A stretch of DNA of 33,957 bases from Hydrogenophaga sp. (lineage in GTDB: Bacteria > Pseudomonadota > Gammaproteobacteria > Burkholderiales > Burkholderiaceae_C). Shown here one piece after another: positions 1 through 8,600 of this stretch. A program made the translations under genes and the position numbers. The DNA lies in NCBI GenBank assembly GCA_016790705.1, contig JAEUOT010000018.1, positions 1-33,957 of the forward strand, read 5' to 3'. The notes beneath the pieces were generated by a model, which was not told the origin of the DNA, made no database searches, and saw nothing but the letters and a program-made list of their open reading frames with translations. Every line of letters begins with the position of its first letter. Position 1 is the first letter of the stretch.

Positions 1-858
1 ATAAATCAGGGCCAGCATCATGAAGATGAACGCCTGCAGCGTGATCACCAGGATGTGGAAAATGGTCCACACGGTACCGGCGATGATGTGCCCGACGAAG
101 AACAGGCCACCGCTCAGCGAGAAGGCCGCGAAGCCGCCCAGCAATGCGATCAGCATGAACACCAGTTCACCGGCAAACATGTTGCCGAACAGTCGCATGC
201 CGTGGGACACGGTCTTGGCGACAAATTCGATCATCTGCATGGCGAAGTTGACGATGCCCAGCAGCAGCGCGAACACGGGGTTCTTGCTGGTGCCAAACGG
301 GGCCGTCACGAGTTCGTGCGTCCAGCCACCCAGGCCCTTGATCTTGAGGTTGTAGAACAGCACCAGGACCAGCACCGACATGGACAGACCCAGCGTGGTG
401 GACAGGTCGGCGGTGGGCACGACGCGCAGGTAGGCGTGCTCGGGATCGTGGCCGATCGCAGCGTTGTACTTGCCCCAGAGCATGGGCAACAGGTCCAGCG
501 GCAGCATGTCCATGAAGTTCATCATGAAGATCCAGCAGAACACTGTCAGCGCCAGAGGAGCCACCAGCTTGCGGCTGGTCGCGTTGTGGATCACCGATTT
601 GGCCTGGTTGTCGACCATCTCCACAAGGATCTCGACCGCCGCCTGGAATCGGCCCGGCACGCCAGACGAGGAATTGCGGGCCGCACGCCACAGGAAGAAG
701 CACACCAGTGCCCCCAGCGTGATGCTGAAGAACAGCGAGTCCAGGTTGATGATGGAGAAGTCGACGATCGACTCCTGCTTGTGACCCGCGTTGTTCAGAT
801 GGGTCAGGTGGTGGCGGATGTACTCGCCCGGGGTCGGTGAATGTCCTTCTGCAGCCAT
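1..858 (-). CDS. atpB: ATP synthase F0 subunit a (3' end cut off by the window)
   Basis: This is the membrane subunit a of F1F0 ATP synthase. It forms the proton half-channels next to the c-ring in the inner membrane. Reading the minus strand from the ATG at 858 gives MAAEGHSPTPGEYIRHHLTH and then about 266 more residues with several hydrophobic segments. Family hallmarks are visible: a segment reading NFMDMLPLDLLP, and SHGMRLFGNMFAGEL, which carries the conserved essential arginine. The last visible residues, FMMLALIY, match the usual C-terminal helix, so only about ten residues should be missing beyond position 1. The gene lies 28 bases after atpI in the same direction, the normal order of this operon. 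The identification is very secure. Confidence 0.96.
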   Translation of the reverse strand, partial: MAAEGHSPTPGEYIRHHLTHLNNAGHKQESIVDFSIINLDSLFFSITLGALVCFFLWRAARNSSSGVPGRFQAAVEILVEMVDNQAKSVIHNATSRKLVAPLALTVFCWIFMMNFMDMLPLDLLPMLWGKYNAAIGHDPEHAYLRVVPTADLSTTLGLSMSVLVLVLFYNLKIKGLGGWTHELVTAPFGTSKNPVFALLLGIVNFAMQMIEFVAKTVSHGMRLFGNMFAGELVFMLIALLGGFAAFSLSGGLFFVGHIIAGTVWTIFHILVITLQAFIFMMLALIY

Positions 859-886
859 GTCTGTTCGTTTCCGTCAACCGTTTGAT

Positions 887-1399
887 TCAGCGCCGGGTCT
901 GGATCAGAAATCCAAACCAGTACACCTTGAGCACCACCACAAGACCCGCGACGAGCGCGAGCCAGTTGAGATTCGGGACGATCCGGGGGGCAATCCAAAG
1001 CAGGATCACCGTCAGCAGGATCTTCACCCCCTCCCAGAGCACAAAATTCATGAAGACCGTCTCGACACGACCCGCCAGTTGCCTGGAAAGTCTGCTGGAC
1101 GTCAACCCCCACGCCATCAGCGCCGTCGGAAGCGCAGTCGCGGCAGCGCCATACAGCAAAGACCAGGCGATCGGGGCCTGACGGGTCACCAGACCCACCA
1201 ATGCAGCCAGGGACAAGCCCACCAGCCACTGCACCCTCACCACCCGCCACGGAGACAACTCCGGCTGACTGGCCCGCCACCGCTCCGCTTCTTCGCGGGT
1301 CAGGGGCTTGAATTCCGGCTCTTGCGCACCATCTTCCCTGTCTTCTAACGCTTTTGGTGCCATCCTCGGCATCACAGCCGGGGCATTGTCGGCATCCAT
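887..1399 (-). CDS. atpI: ATP synthase subunit I
   Basis: AtpI is a small accessory membrane protein encoded first in many ATP synthase operons. It is thought to help assemble the c-ring and possibly take part in magnesium handling. The 170-residue product has a charged N-terminus of about 45 residues and then hydrophobic segments at roughly 57-76, 80-96, 118-136 and 145-163, as expected for the family. Its position directly before atpB supports the call more strongly than its sequence, because AtpI proteins diverge quickly. The ATG at 1399 has no clear Shine-Dalgarno sequence. Methionines at residues 10 and 13 are possible alternative starts. Confidence 0.88.
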   Translation of the reverse strand: MDADNAPAVMPRMAPKALEDREDGAQEPEFKPLTREEAERWRASQPELSPWRVVRVQWLVGLSLAALVGLVTRQAPIAWSLLYGAAATALPTALMAWGLTSSRLSRQLAGRVETVFMNFVLWEGVKILLTVILLWIAPRIVPNLNWLALVAGLVVVLKVYWFGFLIQTRR

Positions 1400-1444
1400 T
1401 ATTACAGTCAGGTTACAGGGTCGGTCGGCGTCGCAAAGCCGTTG

Positions 1445-1475
1445 ATTATACGTATAAACCCACCCCCAACGTCAA
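1445..1475 (-). promoter_or_regulatory. Putative sigma-70 promoter of the atpI-atpB operon
   Basis: On the minus strand a perfect TATAAT lies at 1450-1445. TTGACG lies at 1475-1470 with a 19-base spacer, which is slightly long. Transcription would begin near 1438, leaving a leader of about 40 bases before atpI. The -10 box overlaps a perfect 12-base palindrome, TTATACGTATAA (1446-1457). The assignment rests only on motif matches. Confidence 0.42.
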
Positions 1476-1545
1476 CCGCCGGCAGCCGATTCGCCCGGCG
1501 CCGGATAATCTTGCCAGGACTCTGCCTGGCCCCCCACCGTCTGAC

Positions 1546-1824
1546 ATGAACCCACATATTCCCCCGGAACAGTCCCTCATCGAATACCCCTGTCGTTTCC
1601 CGATCAAGGTGATGGGCGCCAATGTCGAGGGCTATGTCGCCGCCATGGTGTCGGTGGTGCGCGCCTTCGATCCGGATTTCGATGAGGCCACGGTCGAGCA
1701 CCGGCCCAGCAAGGCCGGCAACTACCTGGGACTGACGCTGACGGTCTATGTGACCAGCCGCGAGCAGCTCGACGAGGTCTATCGCACGCTGACCACGCAC
1801 CCGATGGTCAAGGTTGTCCTGTGA
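1546..1824 (+). CDS. ybeD: DUF493/YbeD family protein
   Basis: This is a 92-residue protein of the DUF493 (YbeD) family, small alpha/beta proteins with an ACT-like ferredoxin fold. Their function is not settled, but the gene is very often next to lipB, so a link to lipoate metabolism is likely. Recognisable features are [17 protein letters not shown] near the N-terminus and the C-terminal [16 protein letters not shown]. The frame stays open upstream to 1354, but the ATG at 1546 gives the family's normal length. No strong ribosome-binding site is visible. A short inverted repeat, GCCAGG-6-CCTGGC (1513-1530), lies 15-33 bases before the start. The stop codon is seven bases before the lipB ATG, so the two are probably translated from one transcript. 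Confidence 0.9.
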   Translation: MNPHIPPEQSLIEYPCRFPIKVMGANVEGYVAAMVSVVRAFDPDFDEATVEHRPSKAGNYLGLTLTVYVTSREQLDEVYRTLTTHPMVKVVL

Positions 1825-1831
1825 CCGGCAC

Positions 1832-2524
1832 ATGAACATTCGTCCACTGGGGCGCGTGGACTACGCGCCGACGTACGACGCGATGGCGGCGTTCACCGCG
1901 GAACGGGGCATGGACACGCCCGACGAGCTGTGGGTGTGCGAACACCCGCCCGTGTTCACGCAGGGCCTGGCCGGACGGGAAGACCACTTGCTCTCGCCGG
2001 GCGATATCCCGGTGGTGAAAACCAACCGCGGCGGGCAGGTGACCTATCACGGCCCCGGCCAGGTGGTGTGCTACCCGCTGGTTGACCTGCAGCGCGCCGG
2101 CTATTACGTCAAGGAATACGTCTACCGCATTGAGGAGGCCGTGATCCGCACGCTTGCCCATCTCGGCGTCACCGGACACCGGGTGGCAGGCGCGCCCGGC
2201 ATCTACGTGCGACTGGACGACCCGTCGGGCCACGCCGTGCTGGCGCAGCGCCCCCAGCGGCGTCCGGAAGGCTCCCCAGCGCCGCAACCCGACTTCTCGG
2301 GCCTGGGAAAGATCGCAGCCCTGGGCATCAAGGTCAGCCGGCACTGCACTTATCACGGTGTCGCGCTCAACGTCGCCATGGATCTGGAGCCATTCCTCCG
2401 CATCAATCCATGTGGGTATGCGGGCCTGCGGACGGTCGACCTTTCTACAATAGGGGTTGCCGTTTCATGGGATGAAGCGGCCCAGGTCCTGAGCCAGCAG
2501 CTCGGCGCCCTTCTCAGCCCCTGA
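1832..2524 (+). CDS. lipB: Octanoyl-[acyl-carrier-protein]:protein N-octanoyltransferase
   Basis: LipB moves the octanoyl chain from acyl carrier protein to a lysine of lipoyl domains in the cytoplasm, the first step of lipoic acid synthesis. The 230-residue product shows the family signatures: [13 protein letters not shown] (about 65-77), the lysine motif [11 protein letters not shown] (catalytic Lys160) and NPCGYAGL (catalytic Cys194). About 30 residues rich in Arg, Pro and Gln (about 127-157) lie between GAPGIYV and GKIAALG. The E. coli enzyme has only a short linker there; I recall similar insertions in related Burkholderiales. An upstream TTG at 1814 overlaps ybeD, but the ATG at 1832 gives the expected N-terminus. 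The gene is followed 26 bases later by lipA. Confidence 0.96.
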   Translation: MNIRPLGRVDYAPTYDAMAAFTAERGMDTPDELWVCEHPPVFTQGLAGREDHLLSPGDIPVVKTNRGGQVTYHGPGQVVCYPLVDLQRAGYYVKEYVYRIEEAVIRTLAHLGVTGHRVAGAPGIYVRLDDPSGHAVLAQRPQRRPEGSPAPQPDFSGLGKIAALGIKVSRHCTYHGVALNVAMDLEPFLRINPCGYAGLRTVDLSTIGVAVSWDEAAQVLSQQLGALLSP

Positions 2525-2550
2525 CATCGCGCGCAGCCCGCGCTCCCGCC

Positions 2551-3576
2551 ATGAACCGCCCCACCGATACCGCGGCCACGCCCGCGAATGAAGCCGCCAC
2601 CGTTCGCGAGGCGCAGCCCGCCGCCAGCTATGACGCCACGGCCAAGCAGAAGAGCCAGGCCAAGACGGCGCGTATCCCGATCAAGATCGTGCCGGCCGAG
2701 GTGCTCAAGAAACCCGAGTGGATCCGCGTCAAGGCCGGCTCGCCCAGCACGCGCTTCTACGAAATCAAGGACATCCTGCGCAGCAACAAGCTGGTGACGG
2801 TGTGCGAAGAAGCGAGCTGTCCGAACATCGGCGAATGCTTTGGCAAGGGCACCGCGACCTTCATGATCATGGGCGACAAGTGCACGCGCCGCTGCCCGTT
2901 CTGCGACGTCGGCCACGGCCGCCCGGACCCGCTGGACGCCGATGAGCCGGAGAATCTGGCCAAGACCATTGCCCAGCTCAAGCTCAAGTACGTGGTGATC
3001 ACCAGCGTGGACCGCGACGATCTGCGAGACGGCGGCGCCGGCCACTACGTTTCGTGCATCCAGCGCACCCGCGAGCTCTCGCCCGGCACCCAGATCGAGG
3101 TGCTCGTGCCCGACTTCCGTGGCCGCGACGAGAAGGCGCTGGACATCATGGCGGCCGGCCTGCCCGACGTGCTCAACCACAACCTGGAGACCGTGCCGCG
3201 CCTGTATAAGGAAGCGCGCCCGGGCTCGGACTACCAGTTCAGCCTGAACCTGCTGAAGAAGTTCAAGCAGCGCTTTCCCGGCATCCCCACCAAGAGCGGC
3301 CTGATGGTCGGCCTGGGGGAGACGGACGAGGAAATCCTGGACGTCATGCGCGACATGCGCGCCCACGACATCGACATGCTGACCATCGGCCAGTACCTCG
3401 CGCCCAGCGGCCACCACCTGCCGGTGCGCCGCTATGTGCACCCGGACACCTTCAAGATGTTTGAAGAGAAGGCCTACGAGATGGGCTTCACCCACGCCGC
3501 CGTGGGGGCCATGGTGCGGTCGAGCTACCACGCGGACCAGCAGGCCCACGGCGTGCTGAACGCCACGAAGGCCTGA
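2551..3576 (+). CDS. lipA: Lipoyl synthase (radical SAM)
   Basis: LipA inserts two sulfur atoms into protein-bound octanoyl groups, completing lipoate for 2-oxoacid dehydrogenases and the glycine cleavage system. The 341-residue protein has both iron-sulfur cluster motifs. The auxiliary, sulfur-donating cluster site is [12 protein letters not shown] (Cys85, 90, 96). The radical-SAM site is CTRRCPFC (Cys111, 115, 118), the CX3CX2C form. Near the C-terminus RSSYHAD supplies the conserved serine ligand. The first 40 residues form a low-complexity Ala/Thr-rich extension. It follows lipB in the same direction, and together they make the two-step lipoylation pathway. Confidence 0.98.
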   Translation: MNRPTDTAATPANEAATVREAQPAASYDATAKQKSQAKTARIPIKIVPAEVLKKPEWIRVKAGSPSTRFYEIKDILRSNKLVTVCEEASCPNIGECFGKGTATFMIMGDKCTRRCPFCDVGHGRPDPLDADEPENLAKTIAQLKLKYVVITSVDRDDLRDGGAGHYVSCIQRTRELSPGTQIEVLVPDFRGRDEKALDIMAAGLPDVLNHNLETVPRLYKEARPGSDYQFSLNLLKKFKQRFPGIPTKSGLMVGLGETDEEILDVMRDMRAHDIDMLTIGQYLAPSGHHLPVRRYVHPDTFKMFEEKAYEMGFTHAAVGAMVRSSYHADQQAHGVLNATKA

Positions 3577-3597
3577 TCAGGTCCGTTGGCTCAAGGC

Positions 3598-3954
3598 TCA
3601 GTTCTGCTCGGCCGGCGCCATCTTGTCCCAGGCGGCCATGGCCTCGGCCGCATACATCAGGGCCGGGCCACCGCCCATGTAGACGCACACCGACAGCATC
3701 TCTTCCAGTTCCGCACGTGTGCAGCCCAACTGCACCAGGGCCTTGACGTGAAAGCCGATGCAACCGGAGCAGCGCTGCGTCACGGCGATTGCCAGCGCCA
3801 CCAGCTCCTTGTGCTTGGCGCTCAATGCGCCATCGGTGATCGCCGCCTTGGCCAGCTGGCCGAAGCCGGTCATGGCGTTGCTCTGGGTCTTGCGAAACGG
3901 CGCCAGGCTGGCGTTGATGTCGCGCATCAGGTCGTTGTGGTTGAAGGTGCTCAC
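3598..3954 (-). CDS. Carboxymuconolactone decarboxylase/AhpD-like protein
   Basis: This 118-residue protein belongs to the AhpD/carboxymuconolactone decarboxylase superfamily. Members with the redox motif act as thiol peroxidases or disulfide reductases. The AhpD pattern is intact: Glu50 in KELVALAIAV, Cys62-x-x-Cys65 in RCSGCIGFH, and His69. The motif favours a redox role over a decarboxylase role, but the substrate cannot be read from sequence. I chose the GTG at 3954 because AAGGAA lies seven bases before it and the resulting N-terminus (STFNHNDLMRDINASLAPFR) looks like the family. An in-frame ATG at 3975 would add seven residues. It is convergent with lipA (21 bases between stops) and divergent from the transporter gene. 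Confidence 0.85.
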   Translation of the reverse strand: MSTFNHNDLMRDINASLAPFRKTQSNAMTGFGQLAKAAITDGALSAKHKELVALAIAVTQRCSGCIGFHVKALVQLGCTRAELEEMLSVCVYMGGGPALMYAAEAMAAWDKMAPAEQN

Positions 3955-4057
3955 AATCGGATTCCTTGAAAACATTAATACCCCATAGAGTATCAGACAT
4001 GTGTTCTCCGTCCCGCTTTGTGCTGGATCAACAGCCCTTGTTCACGCAGGAGGCGAC

Positions 4058-4894
4058 ATGAGCGCGAATGTGTTCGCCCTGGGCGCCATCGTGCTCTGGG
4101 CCTCGCTGGCTGCGCTCGGCGTGGCCCTCTCGCATGTGCCTCCCTTTCTGCTCACCGGCGTATCGCTGCTCATTGGCAGCCTGATCGCGCTGCCGCTCTC
4201 CCGTTTTGACCGGCGGCAATGGCGCGTACCCCCTGCGACGCTGGCGCTGGGGGTGTATGGCCTGTTCGGCTTTCACTTCCTGCTCTTCATCGCGCTGCGC
4301 CACGCCCCACCGGTGCAGGCCAACCTGGTGAACTACCTCTGGCCGCTGGGCATCGTGGTGATGGCGCCGCTGTTCCTGCCGGGCGTCACCCTCACGAAGC
4401 GCCATCTGATGGCCGCGCTGCTCGGCTTCGCCGGTGCGGTCCTGGCCATCCTGGGCCGTGGCGGTTCCGCCGAGGTCGTCTGGGCCTGGGGCTACATCCC
4501 GGCGGCCGGGTCGGCCTTTATCTGGGCCAGCTATTCCCTGCTGACCCAACGCGTGAAGGCCTTCCCGACCGCCGCCATCGGCAGCTTTGCGCTGGTGTCG
4601 GGCTTGCTCTCGCTGCTGTGCCACGTTCTGCTGGAACCGACCACCGCACTGTCCACGCAGGACATGCTGCTGACCGCCTTGCTCGGGCTCGGTCCGCTGG
4701 GTGGCGCTTTCTTCCTGTGGGACGCCGCACTCAAGCGCGGTGACGCGCGCCAGATCGGTGTGCTGAGCTTTCTCACCCCGCTGCTGTCAACATTGACGCT
4801 GCTGGTGATGCGCAGCGAAACACCGAGCGCGTCGGTGGTGGTCGCTGCCATCATGATCGTCGGCGCGGCCATGATCGCAACGCGCAATCCCTGA
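4058..4894 (+). CDS. EamA/DMT-family transporter
   Basis: This is an inner-membrane protein of the drug/metabolite transporter superfamily (EamA, formerly DUF6). Many members export amino acids or other small metabolites; the substrate here is unknown. The 278-residue product is hydrophobic throughout and shows the usual ten-helix, two-repeat organisation, with PPVQANLVNYLWPLGIVVMA in the first half and LSFLTPLLSTLTLLVM in the second. The ATG at 4058 has a GGAGG at 4049-4053. A GTG at 4001 in the same frame would add 19 non-hydrophobic residues and is less likely. The gene ends shortly before a strong hairpin that separates it from the convergent RTX gene. Confidence 0.9.
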   Translation: MSANVFALGAIVLWASLAALGVALSHVPPFLLTGVSLLIGSLIALPLSRFDRRQWRVPPATLALGVYGLFGFHFLLFIALRHAPPVQANLVNYLWPLGIVVMAPLFLPGVTLTKRHLMAALLGFAGAVLAILGRGGSAEVVWAWGYIPAAGSAFIWASYSLLTQRVKAFPTAAIGSFALVSGLLSLLCHVLLEPTTALSTQDMLLTALLGLGPLGGAFFLWDAALKRGDARQIGVLSFLTPLLSTLTLLVMRSETPSASVVVAAIMIVGAAMIATRNP

Positions 4895-4917
4895 AGTCGA
4901 CCCGTCGTGACCACGCA

Positions 4918-4949
4918 CCCCGGGGACACCGCTGACGGTGCCCCCGGGG
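4918..4949. terminator. GC-rich hairpin between convergent genes, possible bidirectional terminator
   Basis: CCCCGGGG (4918-4925), one mismatch, CACCG, loop CTGA, CGGTG, one mismatch, CCCCGGGG (4942-4949) form a 13-pair stem with a four-base loop. It lies 23 bases after the transporter stop codon and 18 bases after the stop codon of the giant RTX gene on the other strand. No T-tract follows on either strand, so it is not a textbook intrinsic terminator. Its placement still argues for termination or 3'-end protection of both transcripts. Confidence 0.55.
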
Positions 4950-4967
4950 CCGCAGTGGCCCGCCCGA

Positions 4968-5684
4968 TCAACTCAAGCTGGCGGCCAGGAGCGGCGACTG
5001 GCCGTTTTGCGGGCTCAGCCCCAGACGACTGTCACCGGCACTTGCGGGCGCAAACGTCGCCAACGCCTGCACCAGGCTGCTCACCTGGTTTTCCAGCGCC
5101 GGGGTGAGGTTGGTCAAGGGCGCTTCTGTCGGCGGGAGCAGGTCGTTCAGCGTGAACAGCTCCCGTCCCGCGCCATCGCTGGCGCTGATGGCAAAGAACA
5201 GATCGCTCATGACAACCTGCTTCCCATCGCTGAGCGTCGCTGTGGACGTGTCTCCGTGAACGTTGCCACCCGCATCAAGCACGGGATCGAACACGCTGGC
5301 CAAACCCAGGCTCTTGACGCCGGCTTGCTCCAGCGTGCTTAGCTCACCTTGACCGGTCTCGTGGTTCTGGTCCAGATCACGCCAGACACGCAACTCGGCA
5401 AACCGGGCATCCGACGCGTTGACCATGCCATCCCCGTTGTCGTCAAACGCCGCCAACCGAGCAAACGCTTCGCCTTGTGCGAAACCGCCAAACAGCTCGG
5501 ACACGTCGTCGATGCGACTATTGCGGTTGCGATCGATTGCCAGGAAGGCGTCGTCACCGGTAATCCACCCCGAATGGATGGCCGCGCCGGTCCCCAACAG
5601 GTCGAAGCGGCCGCCAGAGTCCTGCAGGGCCGTGGTCTCGATGCCGTCCCCACCCAGATCGATGACCAGCGGCGTCACCAGCTT
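4968..5684 (-). other. C-terminal EF-hand-like calcium region and putative secretion signal
   Basis: Residues 7034-7271 begin TPLVIDLGGDGIETT, a motif common near the C-terminus of large RTX proteins. Three calcium-loop-like segments follow: DRNRNSRIDDVSELFG, DDNGDGMVNASDARF and DLDQNHETGQGELSTLE. The last 50 residues, ending SPQNGQSPLLAASLS, are free of Cys and of long charged runs and probably hold the uncleaved type I secretion signal. Confidence 0.7.
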
Positions 5685-8600
5685 CGAAGGCGCCGCCACC
5701 ACCAGCTTCTCCACCTTGAAGTAGTCGTTGCTTTCACCCACCTTCGCGGAGATCACCAAGGTGTTTCCGGCAACACCAGCCGCATTCAGATCTGCCCAGC
5801 GAGCGCTGCTGCCCCCGAGGTTCACCTCCGTGAAACCCAGTCCGGACAAGACGCTGTTGCTCATGCTGGAGATGGTCCCCGTGTAGTTGCCGATCCAGAT
5901 CGAAACATCGCTGTCGCAGCTCACATAGCCCAGGTAGGCCTTGTCAACCACCACTTTGTCGGAGAACTGGTAGACCACGAAGTTGTCACGCCCGCCGTTG
6001 TCCACCGCGTGCGAACTGCCGCTGCCAGAACCCTCACTGCTGTCGGTCACGCCATAGCCGCCGGTGTAGGCACCGAGCCACGCCTTCGCCCATGCCCCGC
6101 TGCTCTTGTCGCGGCTCCAGGCGCTGGCGGTGACCGTGATGCCATCGACCGTGCTGGTGCGGGTGTTGCCATCCGTGCCATCGCTGGCTGAACAGCCTGC
6201 AAATGCGAACGTCGACACCTGATTGACCGGGGCCAGGCCCGCGTCCCAACTCGGATCGTTCTCGCCAGCCACCAGTGTCGTGAGGCCTGTGCGACCCGTG
6301 GTCGGGTTGGCATCGGAATCCAGCGCGTCGTCGCTGCCTTGGTTGGCCAGCGTGAACCCCCCGTAGCCGGTCGGCTTGACGAACTCCACCTGGTAGTCGG
6401 CCGGCGCCAGACCGGCAAAGCTGTAGTCCCCGCTGGCGTTGGTGGTCGTCGTGGCGACAACGGTGTTGCTTGCGTCCAGCAGCTTGACGCTGACGCCGGC
6501 GACACCGGCTTCGCCGCTGTCCTGCAGTCCGTTGCCGTTGCTGTCGCACCAGACACGGCTGCCCAGGCTTGCCTTGGCTGGCGCCGGGCAGGCCACCACA
6601 CCCACCTCAAGCTGCTGGAGCTTGAAGTAATCGTTGGACTCCCCTTGCTTGGCGGCGACCACCAGCACATTGCCTTCGACGCCGTTTGCATTCAAATCCG
6701 CCCACCGCGTGTACCCACCGCCGTGGTTGACTTCGGTGAAGCCCAGCGCGGAGAGCACGGCGTTGCTCATGGTGGTGATCGGCGTGGTCGCATTGCCAAT
6801 CCAGACGGTCATGTCGCTGTCCCCGCACACATAGCCCAGGAAGGCCTTGTCCACGGTGACCCGGGTCGAGAACTGGTAGACCACGAAATTGTCTCGACCG
6901 CTGTTGTCGATGGTGTGCTCCGCACCACTGCCCGACCCTTCACTGCTGTCGGTCACGCCATGGCCGCCGGCGAAAGCGCCCAGCCATGCCTTGGACCAGG
7001 TTCCCAGGCACTTGTCGCGGCTCCAGGCCGTGGCCGACACCGAGACGCCGGTGGCGGCATCGGTGTAGACACGGCTGTTCCCATCGACACCGTCGGTGGC
7101 GCTGTTGCCATCGAAACAGTAACGGATCTTCACCGGCAGACCGGTCAGCCCGGCGTCCCACGACAGGTCGCTGGCGCCCGCACCCAGTGTGAAAGTGGCC
7201 GTCCTGCCGCTGGCATCCACGTCGGAGTCCAACGCGTTGTCGCTGCCTTGATCGCGTTTGGCATAGGCGTACCCGGCAGGGGCCACGACCTGCACCGCGT
7301 AGCCGCCAGCGGACAGACCGCCAAACAGGTAGCGGCCATTGGCATCGGTCACCGTGCTGTCGAGCACCGCGCCGACCGCGTTCAGGAGCTTGACGGTGAC
7401 GCCGGACACCCCCCGCTCGCCGACGTCCTGCAGACCATTGTTGTTGCAATCCATAAACACCAGGTCTCCGATCGACCCGGTTGGCAGGACCGGCTGCTCG
7501 CCGAAGTTGTTCTCCTGACTGTGCATGCCCGCGGCCAGAGCGATGCCCGTGATGGCGTCTGCACCGACCGTGCCGCCCCCCGTCCCTGCGGTGTCCTTGC
7601 CATCCAGGTATGACGCCGGCTGGGTTTCGAACAGGTCATAGCGACCTGCTCGCAAGTTGGCGAACTCGTAATAGCCGGCCGCATCAGTGGTTGCCGTGGC
7701 CGTGACCGCGCGCCCCAGGTCGTCCACCCCACGGAGCGTGATCAGCGTGCCGGCAATGCCCGGTTCGCTGTTGCGAACCCCGTCGTTCTGATCGTCCAGA
7801 TAGACATGACCCGACAGCCTGCCCGTTCCCACCGAGGCACCGGCGATACGGACCTGCAGCACCGCAGCCGCACTCAGCGGCGACAGCGCATCGTTGTCGA
7901 ACACCGTGTAGTCGAAGCTGTCCACCAGCGTCGCCCCTGGCGCCAGGTCCCTCACCGACGACGAGGAGATGTCCAGCACATACCGGTACCCGCCATCGGC
8001 ACCGAGCACCAGCGAGCCATACAGCCCCGCCACGGTACGCGGGTTGCCGACGCTCAACACGGTCCCCGAGTCGATGTCGCTGTCGTTCAGCAGCACGTTC
8101 CCTGTCAGCTCCGTGGCTTCACCCACCTGGATGTCGCGCACTTCGCTTTGCGCCACCGGAGCGTCGTTGGTGCCACGGATGGTGAGCGTCAGCATGGCGC
8201 TCGACGCGGCCATGCCGTCGCTCACGTCATAGCTGAACGTGTCCTTGAGCGTTGCCCCCTCCGCCAGGGACTGCACTGCAACGAGCGCGTTGTCCAGCGC
8301 ATAGCTGTAACGTCCATCGGCCTGGACGGTGAGCTGCCCATACTGGCCCTGGCGAACGCCCGGATTCAGCAAGCTCAGCACCGCACCCGTGTCGACATCG
8401 GTGTCGTTGGTCAGCAGATTGCCGGCTGCCGTCAGCGCCGTGTCCTCCTTCACACTGGCAACGTCCGCATTCGCCACCGGGCCGTCGTTGGTCCCTTCGA
8501 TGGTGATGGTGAGCACGGCACCGGATGCGGCCAGGCCGTCGCTGATGTCGTAAGAGAAATGCTCCTCGACCGACGTACCGTCGCCCAAGGCCTGCACCGC

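Noticed and set aside
167-877. Open frames in other phases over atpB
   Set aside because: The frame from the ATG at 858 gives an unmistakable ATP synthase subunit a. The competing frames encode Arg/Pro-rich, motif-free proteins.
2353-3549. 398-codon minus-strand frame opposite lipA
   Set aside because: The plus strand encodes a complete lipoyl synthase with all six cluster cysteines. The antisense product is Val/His/Arg-rich and motif-free.
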